From Fodinibius sp050117475 (GTDB lineage Bacteria; Bacteroidota; Rhodothermia; Balneolales; Balneolaceae): DNA of 25,654 nt. Shown one piece after another: positions 1-7,668 of this stretch (its first letter is position 1; each line of letters begins with the position of its first letter). Below the pieces are notes generated by a model, which was not told where the DNA came from, ran no database searches, and worked only from the letters and a program-made list of their open reading frames with translations. The position numbers and the translations under genes were made by a program. The DNA is taken from assembly GCA_050117475.1 (NCBI GenBank), contig JASFMR010000051.1, positions 1-25,654 on the forward strand, read 5' to 3'.

Positions 1-70
1 GTTATCAGTCTCCAGCTATCAGTGGGTAGCTGAGAGCTGGCTGACAGCTGATAACTGAAACCTGACAGCT
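1..70 (+). repeat. Palindromic AGCT-rich leader element, copy 1
   Basis: This element abuts the ATG of the first permease and begins at or before the window edge. The outer arms GTTATCAG (1-8) and CTGATAAC (48-55) are perfectly complementary. Inside them CAGCTA (13-18) pairs with TAGCTG (27-32). The right part reads CTGAAACCTGACAGCT and then the start codon, with no Shine-Dalgarno-like purine run. Related copies precede the other permeases. That it forms an RNA hairpin in the leader is inference. Confidence 0.8.
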
Positions 71-2458
71 ATGATAAAAAATTATATCAAGATTGCCTGG
101 CGAAATCTAGTAAAAGAGAAAGGATACTCGGCAATCAACATAGCCAGTCTGGCCATTGGGGTAGGGGTTTTCCTTTTCATGCTTTTATTGTACCAATATG
201 CCACTAATTATGATTCTTTCTACAAAGAAGGAGATCGTATTTATCGTGTGATCGACCGGGTGCATACCAGCGAAGGCAGCGAAGTAAATACCGCAATGAC
301 CCCCTGGGAGTGGGGACCGGCGTTAAAAAGGGAATTTCCGGGAGTCGATAATTATGTGCGATTTCTGATTCGGGGCAAATCTATCACTTATCAAAACGAT
401 GCATTCAATATTGCCGTTAGCTATGTGGATTCCACCTTTTTTAATGTTTTTAAGCTGCCTCTGGAGCAAGGAGATCCCCAACAGGCTCTTTCTGGTACGA
501 ACAAGGTAGTCATTTCCCCCGATATTGCCAGGATGTTGTTTGGCAATGAAAATCCCATGGGAAAGGTGATTCAGATTGAGAAGGATAGTTATGAGGTGAC
601 AGGTGTTCTAAAAAAACTCCCTCCGAATTCCAGCATTGGGTATGACATGTTGGTTCCGGCATCCAACATCGGGGCAAAGGATATGGCTTCGATAAATAAC
701 TGGGAAAAACACGATATTTATACTTATTTGCTTCTGAAAAAAAATATCCAGGCCGCTTCAATAGAACATCGACTGTCTTCATTTACAAAGCGCAAAATCG
801 GTAACCAGGCCGGCAAAGATTATGCTCCCCAACTTCAGCCATTAACTGAAATGTATCTGAATACCGGTCTCCAGGGAGAGCACGGTGATACGCTGAATCC
901 GGCTTATCTTTATATTTTTCTCTCTATAGGTTTCCTGATCCTGCTAATATCGTGCATAAATTTTATCAATATTTCCACAGCACGGGCCTCAGGGAGAAAT
1001 CGGGAAGTCGGAATCCGAAAGGTTATTGGAGCCTCCAAGGGACAGTTGGTATTTCAATACCTACTGGAAGTCGCCCTAATTACCCTGGCAAGCTTAGTTA
1101 TTGCAGTTATACTTGTTGAATGGACTTTGCCGCTTTTTAATGCCCTTACCGGTGAATGGAAAGTGCGTATTAATTATTCAGAAAATTTATTTTTCTGGGG
1201 TTCCACAGCCGGCATTTTTATTTTTGTGACTCTGGTGGCTGGTGCTTACCCGGCATTTTACCTCACGGATTTCCACCCGGCACGCATATTTCGAAGTAAG
1301 TCGAGTGGCAGTACGCGGTCGTGGTTGCGCAGCGGGTTGGTGGTCACACAATTCTCACTGGCCGTATTCCTGTTGTTCACCTCTTTGGTTGTAAATAAAC
1401 AGATTGAATACTTACGTCAAAAAGATTTGGGTTTTAATCAACAAAACCTGATTCGGATGTATATGTGGGAGGGGGTTAACAATCAAAAGGCCCAGGCTTA
1501 CGGGGATCAGCTTCTCAGGAATCCGCAAATAAGGCAAGTAGCGCTTACATCGGATGGGCCGGTCTCGGATGGCACAATGGTGAAATATATTATTCCGGAA
1601 AAGAGTACTGGGGATCAAAAAATTCTAAATACGCTTTATGTAGACAGCCGGTTTGTCCCATTGATGGGATTGAAGATGTTGAAAGGACGCAATTTTAATG
1701 CGAATCGGGCTTCCGATAGTACCTCGGCCGTTATCATTAACCAGACTGCCGTTACCCAATTTGGATGGCAGGGAGAGGATCCCACAGGCAAAGTGCTTCG
1801 GATTAAATCTGAAAATGGAACCAGCCGGGAAGTATCTGTGATCGGGGTCATCAACGACTACAACTACCAATCGCTCAACCAACCAATCAAACCACTGGTG
1901 CTGCAGTATCGACCCTCAAAATTTAGCAACCTGTTGATCCGGGTGCAGTCGCCCGATCCGGATAAAATAAATGCCTACATCCATAAGACCTGGAAAGAAT
2001 ATTTCCCGGGCCATTTTTTCTTTTTCTATTACGTCAGCGATCTGGTATTTGAGTCTTATACAACAGAAGCAGTTATTTCGCAACTGCTTAATATGTTGAC
2101 GTGGCTGACTATTTTTATTGCCGGGCTGGGGCTATTGGGGTTAGCGTCGTACACCATTCTGCAGCGAACCAAAGAGATCGGCATCCGAAAAGTGCTTGGT
2201 GCTTCTGCGAGCGAAATAATCGGGATGTTTTCCAAAGAGTTTTTACAGTTCGTATTACTGGGGATTATTGTGGGATTGCCGATGGCCTGGTATGCCGTAA
2301 ATCAGTGGTTGAATAGTTTCGCTTATCATGCCGAAGTACATGTTACTACTTTCTTGATCGTGGTGTCGGTTACTTTAGCGGCCGGATGGCTGACAATAGC
2401 ATATCAATCGATCCGGGCGGCCTTGGCCAATCCCGTAGATAGTTTACGAAACGAATGA
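71..2458 (+). CDS. FtsX/MacB-like ABC transporter permease, paralogue 1
   Basis: 795-aa inner-membrane permease of the MacB/FtsX (SalY-like) superfamily in its duplicated Bacteroidota form. TM1 lies at about 20-43 and the first periplasmic MacB-type domain at about 45-278, including the typical L-F-G-N-E-N-P-M-G-K. TM2-4 lie at about 280-400 around the first coupling motif EVGIRKVIGAS (about 312-322). TM5 is at about 420-441, the second periplasmic domain at about 445-670, and TM6-8 at about 676-778 with EIGIRKVLGAS (about 701-711). The tail is NPVDSLRNE. Family members use ATP hydrolysis by a partner ATPase to move substrates or transmit force across the envelope; no substrate can be read here. 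The start is fixed by the conserved MIKNY opening. Its TM1 lacks the Ala-Cys pair seen in most sisters, and near the C-terminus it has YHAEV where most have YRIDI or YRISI. Stop codon TGA. It is separated from the other paralogues by the hydrolase/glycosylase block. Confidence 0.93.
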   Translation: MIKNYIKIAWRNLVKEKGYSAINIASLAIGVGVFLFMLLLYQYATNYDSFYKEGDRIYRVIDRVHTSEGSEVNTAMTPWEWGPALKREFPGVDNYVRFLIRGKSITYQNDAFNIAVSYVDSTFFNVFKLPLEQGDPQQALSGTNKVVISPDIARMLFGNENPMGKVIQIEKDSYEVTGVLKKLPPNSSIGYDMLVPASNIGAKDMASINNWEKHDIYTYLLLKKNIQAASIEHRLSSFTKRKIGNQAGKDYAPQLQPLTEMYLNTGLQGEHGDTLNPAYLYIFLSIGFLILLISCINFINISTARASGRNREVGIRKVIGASKGQLVFQYLLEVALITLASLVIAVILVEWTLPLFNALTGEWKVRINYSENLFFWGSTAGIFIFVTLVAGAYPAFYLTDFHPARIFRSKSSGSTRSWLRSGLVVTQFSLAVFLLFTSLVVNKQIEYLRQKDLGFNQQNLIRMYMWEGVNNQKAQAYGDQLLRNPQIRQVALTSDGPVSDGTMVKYIIPEKSTGDQKILNTLYVDSRFVPLMGLKMLKGRNFNANRASDSTSAVIINQTAVTQFGWQGEDPTGKVLRIKSENGTSREVSVIGVINDYNYQSLNQPIKPLVLQYRPSKFSNLLIRVQSPDPDKINAYIHKTWKEYFPGHFFFFYYVSDLVFESYTTEAVISQLLNMLTWLTIFIAGLGLLGLASYTILQRTKEIGIRKVLGASASEIIGMFSKEFLQFVLLGIIVGLPMAWYAVNQWLNSFAYHAEVHVTTFLIVVSVTLAAGWLTIAYQSIRAALANPVDSLRNE

Positions 2459-2464
2459 TAAATA

Positions 2465-2541
2465 CTATCAGCCATCAGCATTCGGCTCTCAGTGTGATCA
2501 ACGCTGATATTACTGCTGGCTGATAGCTGAAACCTGGAGCT
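2465..2541 (+). repeat. Orphan palindromic element after permease 1, copy 2
   Basis: The element starts six bases after the stop of permease 1. The arms CTATCAGCC (2465-2473) and GGCTGATAG (2518-2526) form a perfect 9-bp inverted repeat. It ends with CTGAAACCTGGAGCT, the same 3' end that elsewhere touches an ATG. Here AAATCTC follows and no permease starts. It therefore looks like an array border left when the downstream permease was lost or displaced by the following two-gene block. Confidence 0.75.
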
Positions 2542-2686
2542 AAATCTCAATACGCCCCATATCGTTAGCGGTTTTTACAAGAAAATAATCGCATAAGATC
2601 AATTTTTTTATATATTTAGCCTACCCCAGAAAGCACATAGGGCAGGCTCATAATATTTTGTAATCTCTCTCTGAAAGGCGGTAGGC

Positions 2687-4135
2687 ATGTTTAGGACTTT
2701 AGTTATTCTCTTTTGGGTGTTGGCGGAATTCGGTTTTTCAGTCAACGACTCTTTCTCTTTCCCCATTAAAAATGACAGTACCTTTGTACCGGGGCACGTT
2801 GTTAAAAAAGTGATCAGCGGGAATGATCCACAGCAACAATACTCTGTTTTTATTCCTTCCTCGTATTCTTCAAATAAAAAATGGCCAATCGTATTTATCA
2901 TGGATCCGCGAGGCAGGGCCTTACAGGCATTGAACTTATTCCGCGCTGCGGCAGAAAAGTTGGGCTACATTCTTATGAGTTCTTATAATACAATGAGCGA
3001 CGGCCCTGAACAGCCGAATGTTGATGCACTAAATACCATGATACATGATGCTGCCGGAAAGTTTAGTGTAAATGCCAAAAGACTTTATCTTGCAGGCTTT
3101 TCAGGAACAGCTCGTATAGCCTGGCCCTATGGATACCAATTGAAAAATAATGTTGCGGGCATTATCGGTTTCGGTGCCGGCACTACCAATGATATTTTGC
3201 TCCCGGTTGCTGTAAAAAAAGAGGGCATGGCTTTTTCTTATTTTGGCGGGGCCGCTTATTATGACTTCAACTATTTTGAGGTATTTAACCTTGATAATAA
3301 ACTCTCCGATCTTCATTTCCCACATGGAGTGGAGTTTTATGAAGGTGTTCACGGCTGGCCTTCTGAAAATATTATCAGCGATGCGTTATACTGGATGGAA
3401 TTGAGGGCAATGAAAGAACATAAAAGAGAAGTTGATCCCGAGATAGTTGATCTGTATATGAAAAAGCAACTTTCAGCAGGTAAAAAGCTTGAAGAAGCCG
3501 GAAATAACTACGAAGCTTATCGGCGTTATCAAATAGCGCTCGAGGCTAGTGACGGGCTTGTAGATAACCCGGTTCTTCGAAAGCAGGTAAGACGGTTGAA
3601 GAAGAACCTTAAGATAAAGCAAGTCAACAAAGCGTTAAAAGAACAGTCGGAAAGAACCAGTGGCTACCTGGGGGAAATGGCGGGTTATTTTTTTAAGATT
3701 CGAAAATCAGAGAAGGTTCCTTCGCCGGAGGAGATTCGTCATAACCTGTATATCCTCAATCTTATGCTGGACGCAAAGGCAGAGCATCAGAACTACAAGA
3801 CTCGGGCCTCAAGGGTGATGCTTGAAAATGCCTATGTTCGACTTTCGTATTATGAGCCCCGCTATTTCTTGGAATCAAACAAGCCCAAGTGGGCACTGGT
3901 TATGTTAAAGGTAGCCCAACAGATCAAACCGAACGCTCCCCAAAATTGCCTATTTCTGGCTCGAACGTATGCGGAACTCAATAAGAATGCCAAAGCTTTT
4001 AAGGCCCTGCAGTGTTTGGATGAGCTTCATATCCTGAATCGAGATATGTTAGAAACCGATCCCTATCTGCAAGCATTGAATACCGATCCACGCATGGAGC
4101 ATTTGAAAGAGCATTTTAAGGCTGCGGAGGAATAG
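2687..4135 (+). CDS. Exported alpha/beta-hydrolase-like protein with helical-repeat C-terminus
   Basis: 482 aa. Residues 3-19 are hydrophobic and look like a signal peptide, so export is likely. Residues about 45-235 resemble an esterase or dienelactone-hydrolase-type alpha/beta fold: the strand YSVFIPSSY, then WPIVFIMDPRG, a nucleophile elbow AGFSGT with Ser139, a possible acid Asp193 in AAYYDFNYFE, and His222 in GVHGWPSE. The elbow ends in Thr rather than the usual Gly of GxSxG. Residues about 250-482 are charged and helical, with TPR-like stretches (KLEEAGNNYEAYRRYQIALE; WALVMLKVAQQIKP). The substrate is unknown. It ends five bases from the stop of the convergent glycosylase gene. A weak purine run AAAGGCGG lies upstream of the ATG. 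It may equally be a non-catalytic hydrolase-fold protein. Confidence 0.75.
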   Translation: MFRTLVILFWVLAEFGFSVNDSFSFPIKNDSTFVPGHVVKKVISGNDPQQQYSVFIPSSYSSNKKWPIVFIMDPRGRALQALNLFRAAAEKLGYILMSSYNTMSDGPEQPNVDALNTMIHDAAGKFSVNAKRLYLAGFSGTARIAWPYGYQLKNNVAGIIGFGAGTTNDILLPVAVKKEGMAFSYFGGAAYYDFNYFEVFNLDNKLSDLHFPHGVEFYEGVHGWPSENIISDALYWMELRAMKEHKREVDPEIVDLYMKKQLSAGKKLEEAGNNYEAYRRYQIALEASDGLVDNPVLRKQVRRLKKNLKIKQVNKALKEQSERTSGYLGEMAGYFFKIRKSEKVPSPEEIRHNLYILNLMLDAKAEHQNYKTRASRVMLENAYVRLSYYEPRYFLESNKPKWALVMLKVAQQIKPNAPQNCLFLARTYAELNKNAKAFKALQCLDELHILNRDMLETDPYLQALNTDPRMEHLKEHFKAAEE

Positions 4136-4140
4136 CAGAA

Positions 4141-4949
4141 TCACTTTCTTGAACCTGTTGCTTTGGGTTGGCAATTGGGACAGTAATAGGCAGAGCGGCC
4201 GCCTACTTTGATTTTTTCGATGGTCCCGCCACAATTGGGACATTCGGCTCCTTTCGAACGATGCTTGAAAATATAGGAATCAGGAAGCTTGTCATAATCG
4301 AATCCCGACTTAATTTTCGTTTTAAGAACCGATCGCATATTCCTGAATATTTTTTTGAGTTTTTCTTTATCCAGCTTTTTAATGTCCGTTTTGGGATGAA
4401 TGCCAGATTGAAACAGGATCTCATCTGAACACTCATTGCCGATCCCTGCTATTAGTCTCTGATCTATCAGGGCCGTTTTAATCATTCCTTTCTTGTTTTT
4501 GAATAATCCAATGAATTTCGTTGTTGAGTCTATATGCTTCCAGGCATCCGGCCCCATCTTTTTCGCTTCCAGGAATTTATTGCGATCTGTTATAAGGGTA
4601 ATTTGGCCCAACATACGCATGCAGTCATAAACCAAGTTATATCCGTTGGTAAATTTTATGGTCATGCGCGGATAATCGGGTCGTTCTTCTTTCTTTTTGT
4701 AATAAACCGGGTGTCCGGTCATGCCAAAATGAAGTACCAGTTGATAAGAGTCATTAGTCTCAAGAAACAGGTATTTTCCGTGAACGCCGGATTCCTTAAA
4801 CTCAAATCCATTTACGCTGACGCTAGTTTTTGGCCATTGATATTACTAAGAATATCCGGTTTCAGGACTTCCACATGTTGTATTTTCTGGTGTAGGTATG
4901 TGGAATCTATATATCGTTTAAAATTAATAACTTCTGGCAGTTCGGGCAT
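4141..4949 (-). pseudogene. Fpg/Nei-family DNA glycosylase, interrupted by a -1 frameshift
   Basis: Base-excision-repair glycosylase/AP-lyase of the Fpg (MutM)/Nei family, split over two frames. The first fragment starts at 4949 with MPELPEV, giving the catalytic Pro2 and Glu3, and runs 45 codons to TAA at 4812-4814. In the neighbouring frame the protein continues without a stop through GVHGKYLFLE (the family's catalytic-loop Lys), LHFGMTG, GIGNECSDEILFQSGIHP and a C-terminal zinc finger CPNC...YYCPNCQ to TGA at 4141-4143. Adding one A to the five-A run (plus-strand T run 4827-4831) restores a 269-aa reading frame, a normal Fpg length. The cause may be a real deletion, a sequencing or assembly error, or less likely programmed slippage at CAAAAAC. 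An internal ATG at 4722 would give 193 aa lacking the catalytic N-terminus. MutM and Nei cannot be separated with certainty by eye, so no symbol is given. Confidence 0.88.
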
Positions 4950-5109
4950 GATCTTATTTATGTATGGAATTACCACCTAACCTGGATTTTGGAAGATAAA
5001 TTCAGCCTGTTGATAGTAACCTGTCCGCTCTCGAACACTTGCTGTATGGCATCGTACAGTAAATACCGAATTTATCACTCAGAGTAAGCAAAAATAGGTA
5101 TTTCCCGCT

Positions 5110-5129
5110 TTGGTATGGTTATTGAACTA
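5110..5129 (+). promoter_or_regulatory. Shared upstream motif, array-head copy A
   Basis: The 20-bp stretch TTGGTATGGTTATTGAACTA matches 18 of 20 bases with 25326-25345. Both copies lie 30-64 bp before the first permease after a non-permease block, and I do not see the motif in the internal permease junctions. It begins with TTG, compatible with a Bacteroidota -33 element, but no convincing -7 box follows. It may be a promoter, an activator site, or residual homology of an ancestral upstream region. Confidence 0.4.
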
Positions 5130-5131
5130 AA

Positions 5132-5162
5132 TTCAGCTGATTGTTGACAACAGATAGCTGAA
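5132..5162 (+). repeat. Nested hairpin element before permease 2, copy 3
   Basis: TTCAGCT (5132-5138) pairs perfectly with AGCTGAA (5156-5162). Inside, TGTT (5142-5145) and AACA (5149-5152) enclose a GAC loop. The core letters (AGCTGA, GATAGCTGAAA) resemble the palindromic elements of the other junctions, but this copy is shorter and differs in sequence. It lies 11 bases before the ATG of permease 2, so a hairpin here would be close to the initiation site. Confidence 0.6.
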
Positions 5163-5173
5163 AGTTTATAACT

Positions 5174-7603
5174 ATGGTAAAAAACTATTTCAAAATAGCT
5201 GTACGGTACCTGTTTAAAAACAAGATTTTTTCATTGGTTAACATAGTTGGACTCACCATTGGGTTTGCCTGTTTTATTTTGCTTTCGCTCTTTGTGATGG
5301 ATGAGTTGAGTTTCGATACCTTCCACAAAGACAGCGACCGGATGTACCGGATCATCCAGAAGGTCAAGAATGCTGACGGCAGTCAGCGGAAGGTCGCTAC
5401 TATTGCCCCTGCGATTGGCCCGGCAACAGCCAAAGACTTCCCCGAAGTTGAAAGCCAAACACAGCTTATACAGATAGGCCGCCTGACGGTAGGCAATGAA
5501 CCCCTGAAGCGAGACTATGAACGCATCTGGATAGCCGACGCCAATTTTTTCCGGTTTTTTGATTTCGATTTTCTGTACGGGGATCCCAAAACCGCTTTAA
5601 CCCAGCCTGATAATTTGGTTATTACAGAATCAGTGGCAAAGAAATATTTCGGAAAAACGGACGTGGTTGGCAAAACGCTGTATACGAATGTATACCAAGC
5701 TACCATAGCAGGCGTCATTAAGGATTTTCCACCCAATTCCCATATCCAGATGAACACCATTCACGCCGAACCGACTTGGGCGCGTGAAATTGACGGCTGG
5801 AAAAAATGGGCTACTACCAACTGGACGGCCAATTCTATGATCACTTATCTCAAGATGAAGCCGGGATTTCAAAAGAAGAAAGCTTTCGAGCAAAAACTTA
5901 CGTCATTAGTAACAAAGCATTACGGGGATGACGTTGAATACAGCAGTACTTTTAGTCTTCAGCCACTGACTGATATTCACTTGCATTCACAAGACATCCA
6001 GGGAGGAATGAATGCGCACCCTGGCAATTCCCTATATATATATATGTTCAGTATCGTGGGCATCCTGATACTGGTGATTGCATGTTTTAACTATATGAAT
6101 TTATCCACGGCGGCAGGCTCCCGAAGGACTCAGGAGGTGGGTATGCGTAAGACACTGGGTGCCAATAAATGGCAGTTGATCCTACAGTTTACGGGGGAAG
6201 CTTTGCTCATTTCGTTGTTAGCTCTGTTATTGGCATCCACCTTATTGGAGTTGATGCTACCATATGTTAACAGCTTTATCGGTAAGCAGCTAAGCATTCC
6301 TTTTAATAACCTCCTCTTGGTAGGTACACTCGGAGGCATTGTATTGATCTCTGGGATTATTTCTGCTCTTTATCCAACACTTATCCTGTCTAGAATTAAT
6401 CCGGCAACGGCTCTTAAAAAAGAGATCAGCTTTGGGCGAAGTAATTTCTCACTTCGCAAAGTGTTGGTTGTGGCACAGTTTGTGGTTTCCATTGCGATGA
6501 TTGCGGCTACGATCATTATTTATCAACAACTGAATTACGTTAGCCAAAAGGAACTTGGGTTTAATGTTGATAACCTGGTAACTATTGATATTAACAGCGG
6601 GGCTCTTCGTCATCAGTTTAAGAGTATTAAGCAGGAATTTGAGAAACTGAGTGAAGTAAAAAGCGTGACCGTTTCTTCACGCGTGCCGGGGGAATGGAAA
6701 GTCTTTCCTATTGCCAATGTAAAGGATCATAGTAGCGATGCCAAGGGGCAGATGATTTTTGTGGGGATCGACAAAGATTTTTTAAAGACCTATAATATTA
6801 ATCTGTTAACCGGACGTAACCTGCGAAACACCGTTGCCGATTCGGATAAGGTGCTTTTGACTGAGTCAGGTGTGAAAGAGTTGGGACTCAAGAATCCCAT
6901 TGGCCAAAAAGTAGATATTAACGGAACGATATGGGCCGGGGATTTGGATGAGGACGATCATTTCAGTCCGACAGTCGTCGGAGTGGTTTCGGATTTCTAT
7001 TTCCAGTCATTTAAGAAGAAAAAACGTCCGCTCATGCTGGCTTCTTATCGAAATCCTATCCACAACATCGATTATTACACGCTACGGATAAACAGTTCCA
7101 ATTGGCAAAAAACACTGAGTAAGCTCCAGGCTATTAATTATAAATTCGATCCGGAAAATCCCGTAGAATATCACTTCCTGGATCAGCACTTTGCTGATTA
7201 TTATCAGGATGATCAAAAACGTGGGATGCTATTCCTGTTTTTCTCAGGATTGATCATTTTGATTGCCTGCATGGGGTTGTTTGCACTGGCTTCGTTCGCC
7301 ATTGAAAACCGGATCAAGGAAATTGGGGTTCGTAAAGTGTTAGGGGCAAGTATTGCCAATATTACCTGGCTGCTTTCAAGCGAGTTTACCGTGTTGGTGG
7401 GCATTGCCTTTGTGCTGAGTATCCCTATAGCATACTGGGCCGCCCAAGGCTGGCTGCAAGAATTTGCCTATCGTATCTCGATTTCATGGTGGATATTTCC
7501 GGTAGCGGGGCTAACAGCATTGTTCATCGCGCTTGGAACGGTCTCTTTTCAGACCATCCGGGCCGCATTGATAAACCCTGTTGAAAGTTTAAGAAATGAA
7601 TGA
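5174..7603 (+). CDS. FtsX/MacB-like ABC transporter permease, paralogue 2
   Basis: 809 aa, first gene of the seven-gene array. TM1 is at about 21-43, periplasmic domain 1 at about 45-287 (KKYFGKTDVVGKTL), TM2-4 at about 288-398 with coupling motif EVGMRKTLGAN (about 320-330), and TM5 at about 428-452. Periplasmic domain 2 is at about 455-685 (LKNPIGQKV) and TM6-8 follow to the end with EIGVRKVLGAS (about 715-725). The tail is NPVESLRNE, stop TGA. The start is MVKNYFKIAVRYL, matching its sisters. It has YPTLIL where most paralogues have YPA-F-L after TM4. Its last 18 codons and the following intergenic element are almost identical in DNA to those of paralogue 3, although the sequence just upstream is not. 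Being nearest to the candidate promoter region at 4950-5173, it may lead a polycistronic transcript. Confidence 0.93.
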   Translation: MVKNYFKIAVRYLFKNKIFSLVNIVGLTIGFACFILLSLFVMDELSFDTFHKDSDRMYRIIQKVKNADGSQRKVATIAPAIGPATAKDFPEVESQTQLIQIGRLTVGNEPLKRDYERIWIADANFFRFFDFDFLYGDPKTALTQPDNLVITESVAKKYFGKTDVVGKTLYTNVYQATIAGVIKDFPPNSHIQMNTIHAEPTWAREIDGWKKWATTNWTANSMITYLKMKPGFQKKKAFEQKLTSLVTKHYGDDVEYSSTFSLQPLTDIHLHSQDIQGGMNAHPGNSLYIYMFSIVGILILVIACFNYMNLSTAAGSRRTQEVGMRKTLGANKWQLILQFTGEALLISLLALLLASTLLELMLPYVNSFIGKQLSIPFNNLLLVGTLGGIVLISGIISALYPTLILSRINPATALKKEISFGRSNFSLRKVLVVAQFVVSIAMIAATIIIYQQLNYVSQKELGFNVDNLVTIDINSGALRHQFKSIKQEFEKLSEVKSVTVSSRVPGEWKVFPIANVKDHSSDAKGQMIFVGIDKDFLKTYNINLLTGRNLRNTVADSDKVLLTESGVKELGLKNPIGQKVDINGTIWAGDLDEDDHFSPTVVGVVSDFYFQSFKKKKRPLMLASYRNPIHNIDYYTLRINSSNWQKTLSKLQAINYKFDPENPVEYHFLDQHFADYYQDDQKRGMLFLFFSGLIILIACMGLFALASFAIENRIKEIGVRKVLGASIANITWLLSSEFTVLVGIAFVLSIPIAYWAAQGWLQEFAYRISISWWIFPVAGLTALFIALGTVSFQTIRAALINPVESLRNE

Positions 7604-7668
7604 GAAGTAGTCGGTCTCCAGCTATCGGTGGGAGCTGAGAGTTGGCTGACAGCTGAAACCTGAAAGCT
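7604..7668 (+). repeat. Palindromic leader element between permeases 2 and 3, copy 4
   Basis: This fills the 65-nt gap. The 58 bases 7611-7668 are identical to 10092-10149. The inner arms CAGCT (7619-7623) and AGCTG (7633-7637) pair. Compared with copy 5, ten bases (CTATCAGCCG) that hold most of the left outer arm are missing. The element ends in CTGAAACCTGAAAGCT directly before the ATG, and there is no Shine-Dalgarno sequence. Confidence 0.85.

Larger units (their letters stand above)
4950..5173. promoter_or_regulatory. Divergent intergenic region, glycosylase / permease 2
   Basis: This 224-bp region lies between the glycosylase start (minus strand) and permease 2 (plus strand) and should hold both promoters. 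It contains an inverted repeat CTGTA...TACAG (about 5042-5059), the 20-bp motif shared with the region before permease 9 (5110-5129), and the nested hairpin at 5132-5162. I see no clear Bacteroidota-type TAnnTTTG box and no Shine-Dalgarno sequence for either gene. Confidence 0.45.

Noticed and set aside
4812..4949. Programmed -1 frameshifting of the glycosylase at CAAAAAC
   Set aside because: The zero-frame codons CAA-AAA do not fit a full X-XXY-YYZ slippery heptamer, I see no clear downstream stimulatory structure, and frameshifting is not known for this family. A single-base deletion or sequencing error is simpler.
4534..4980. Plus-strand open frame of 148 codons over the glycosylase gene
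   Set aside because: It is antisense to recognisable Fpg/Nei motifs on the minus strand and has no domain features of its own.
5144..5172. TTGACA - 17 nt - TATAAC, a near-consensus sigma70-type promoter just before permease 2
   Set aside because: Transcription would begin around 5179, inside the gene and after its ATG, so it cannot serve this start. Bacteroidota housekeeping promoters do not follow this consensus, and the TTGACA is part of the hairpin loop region.
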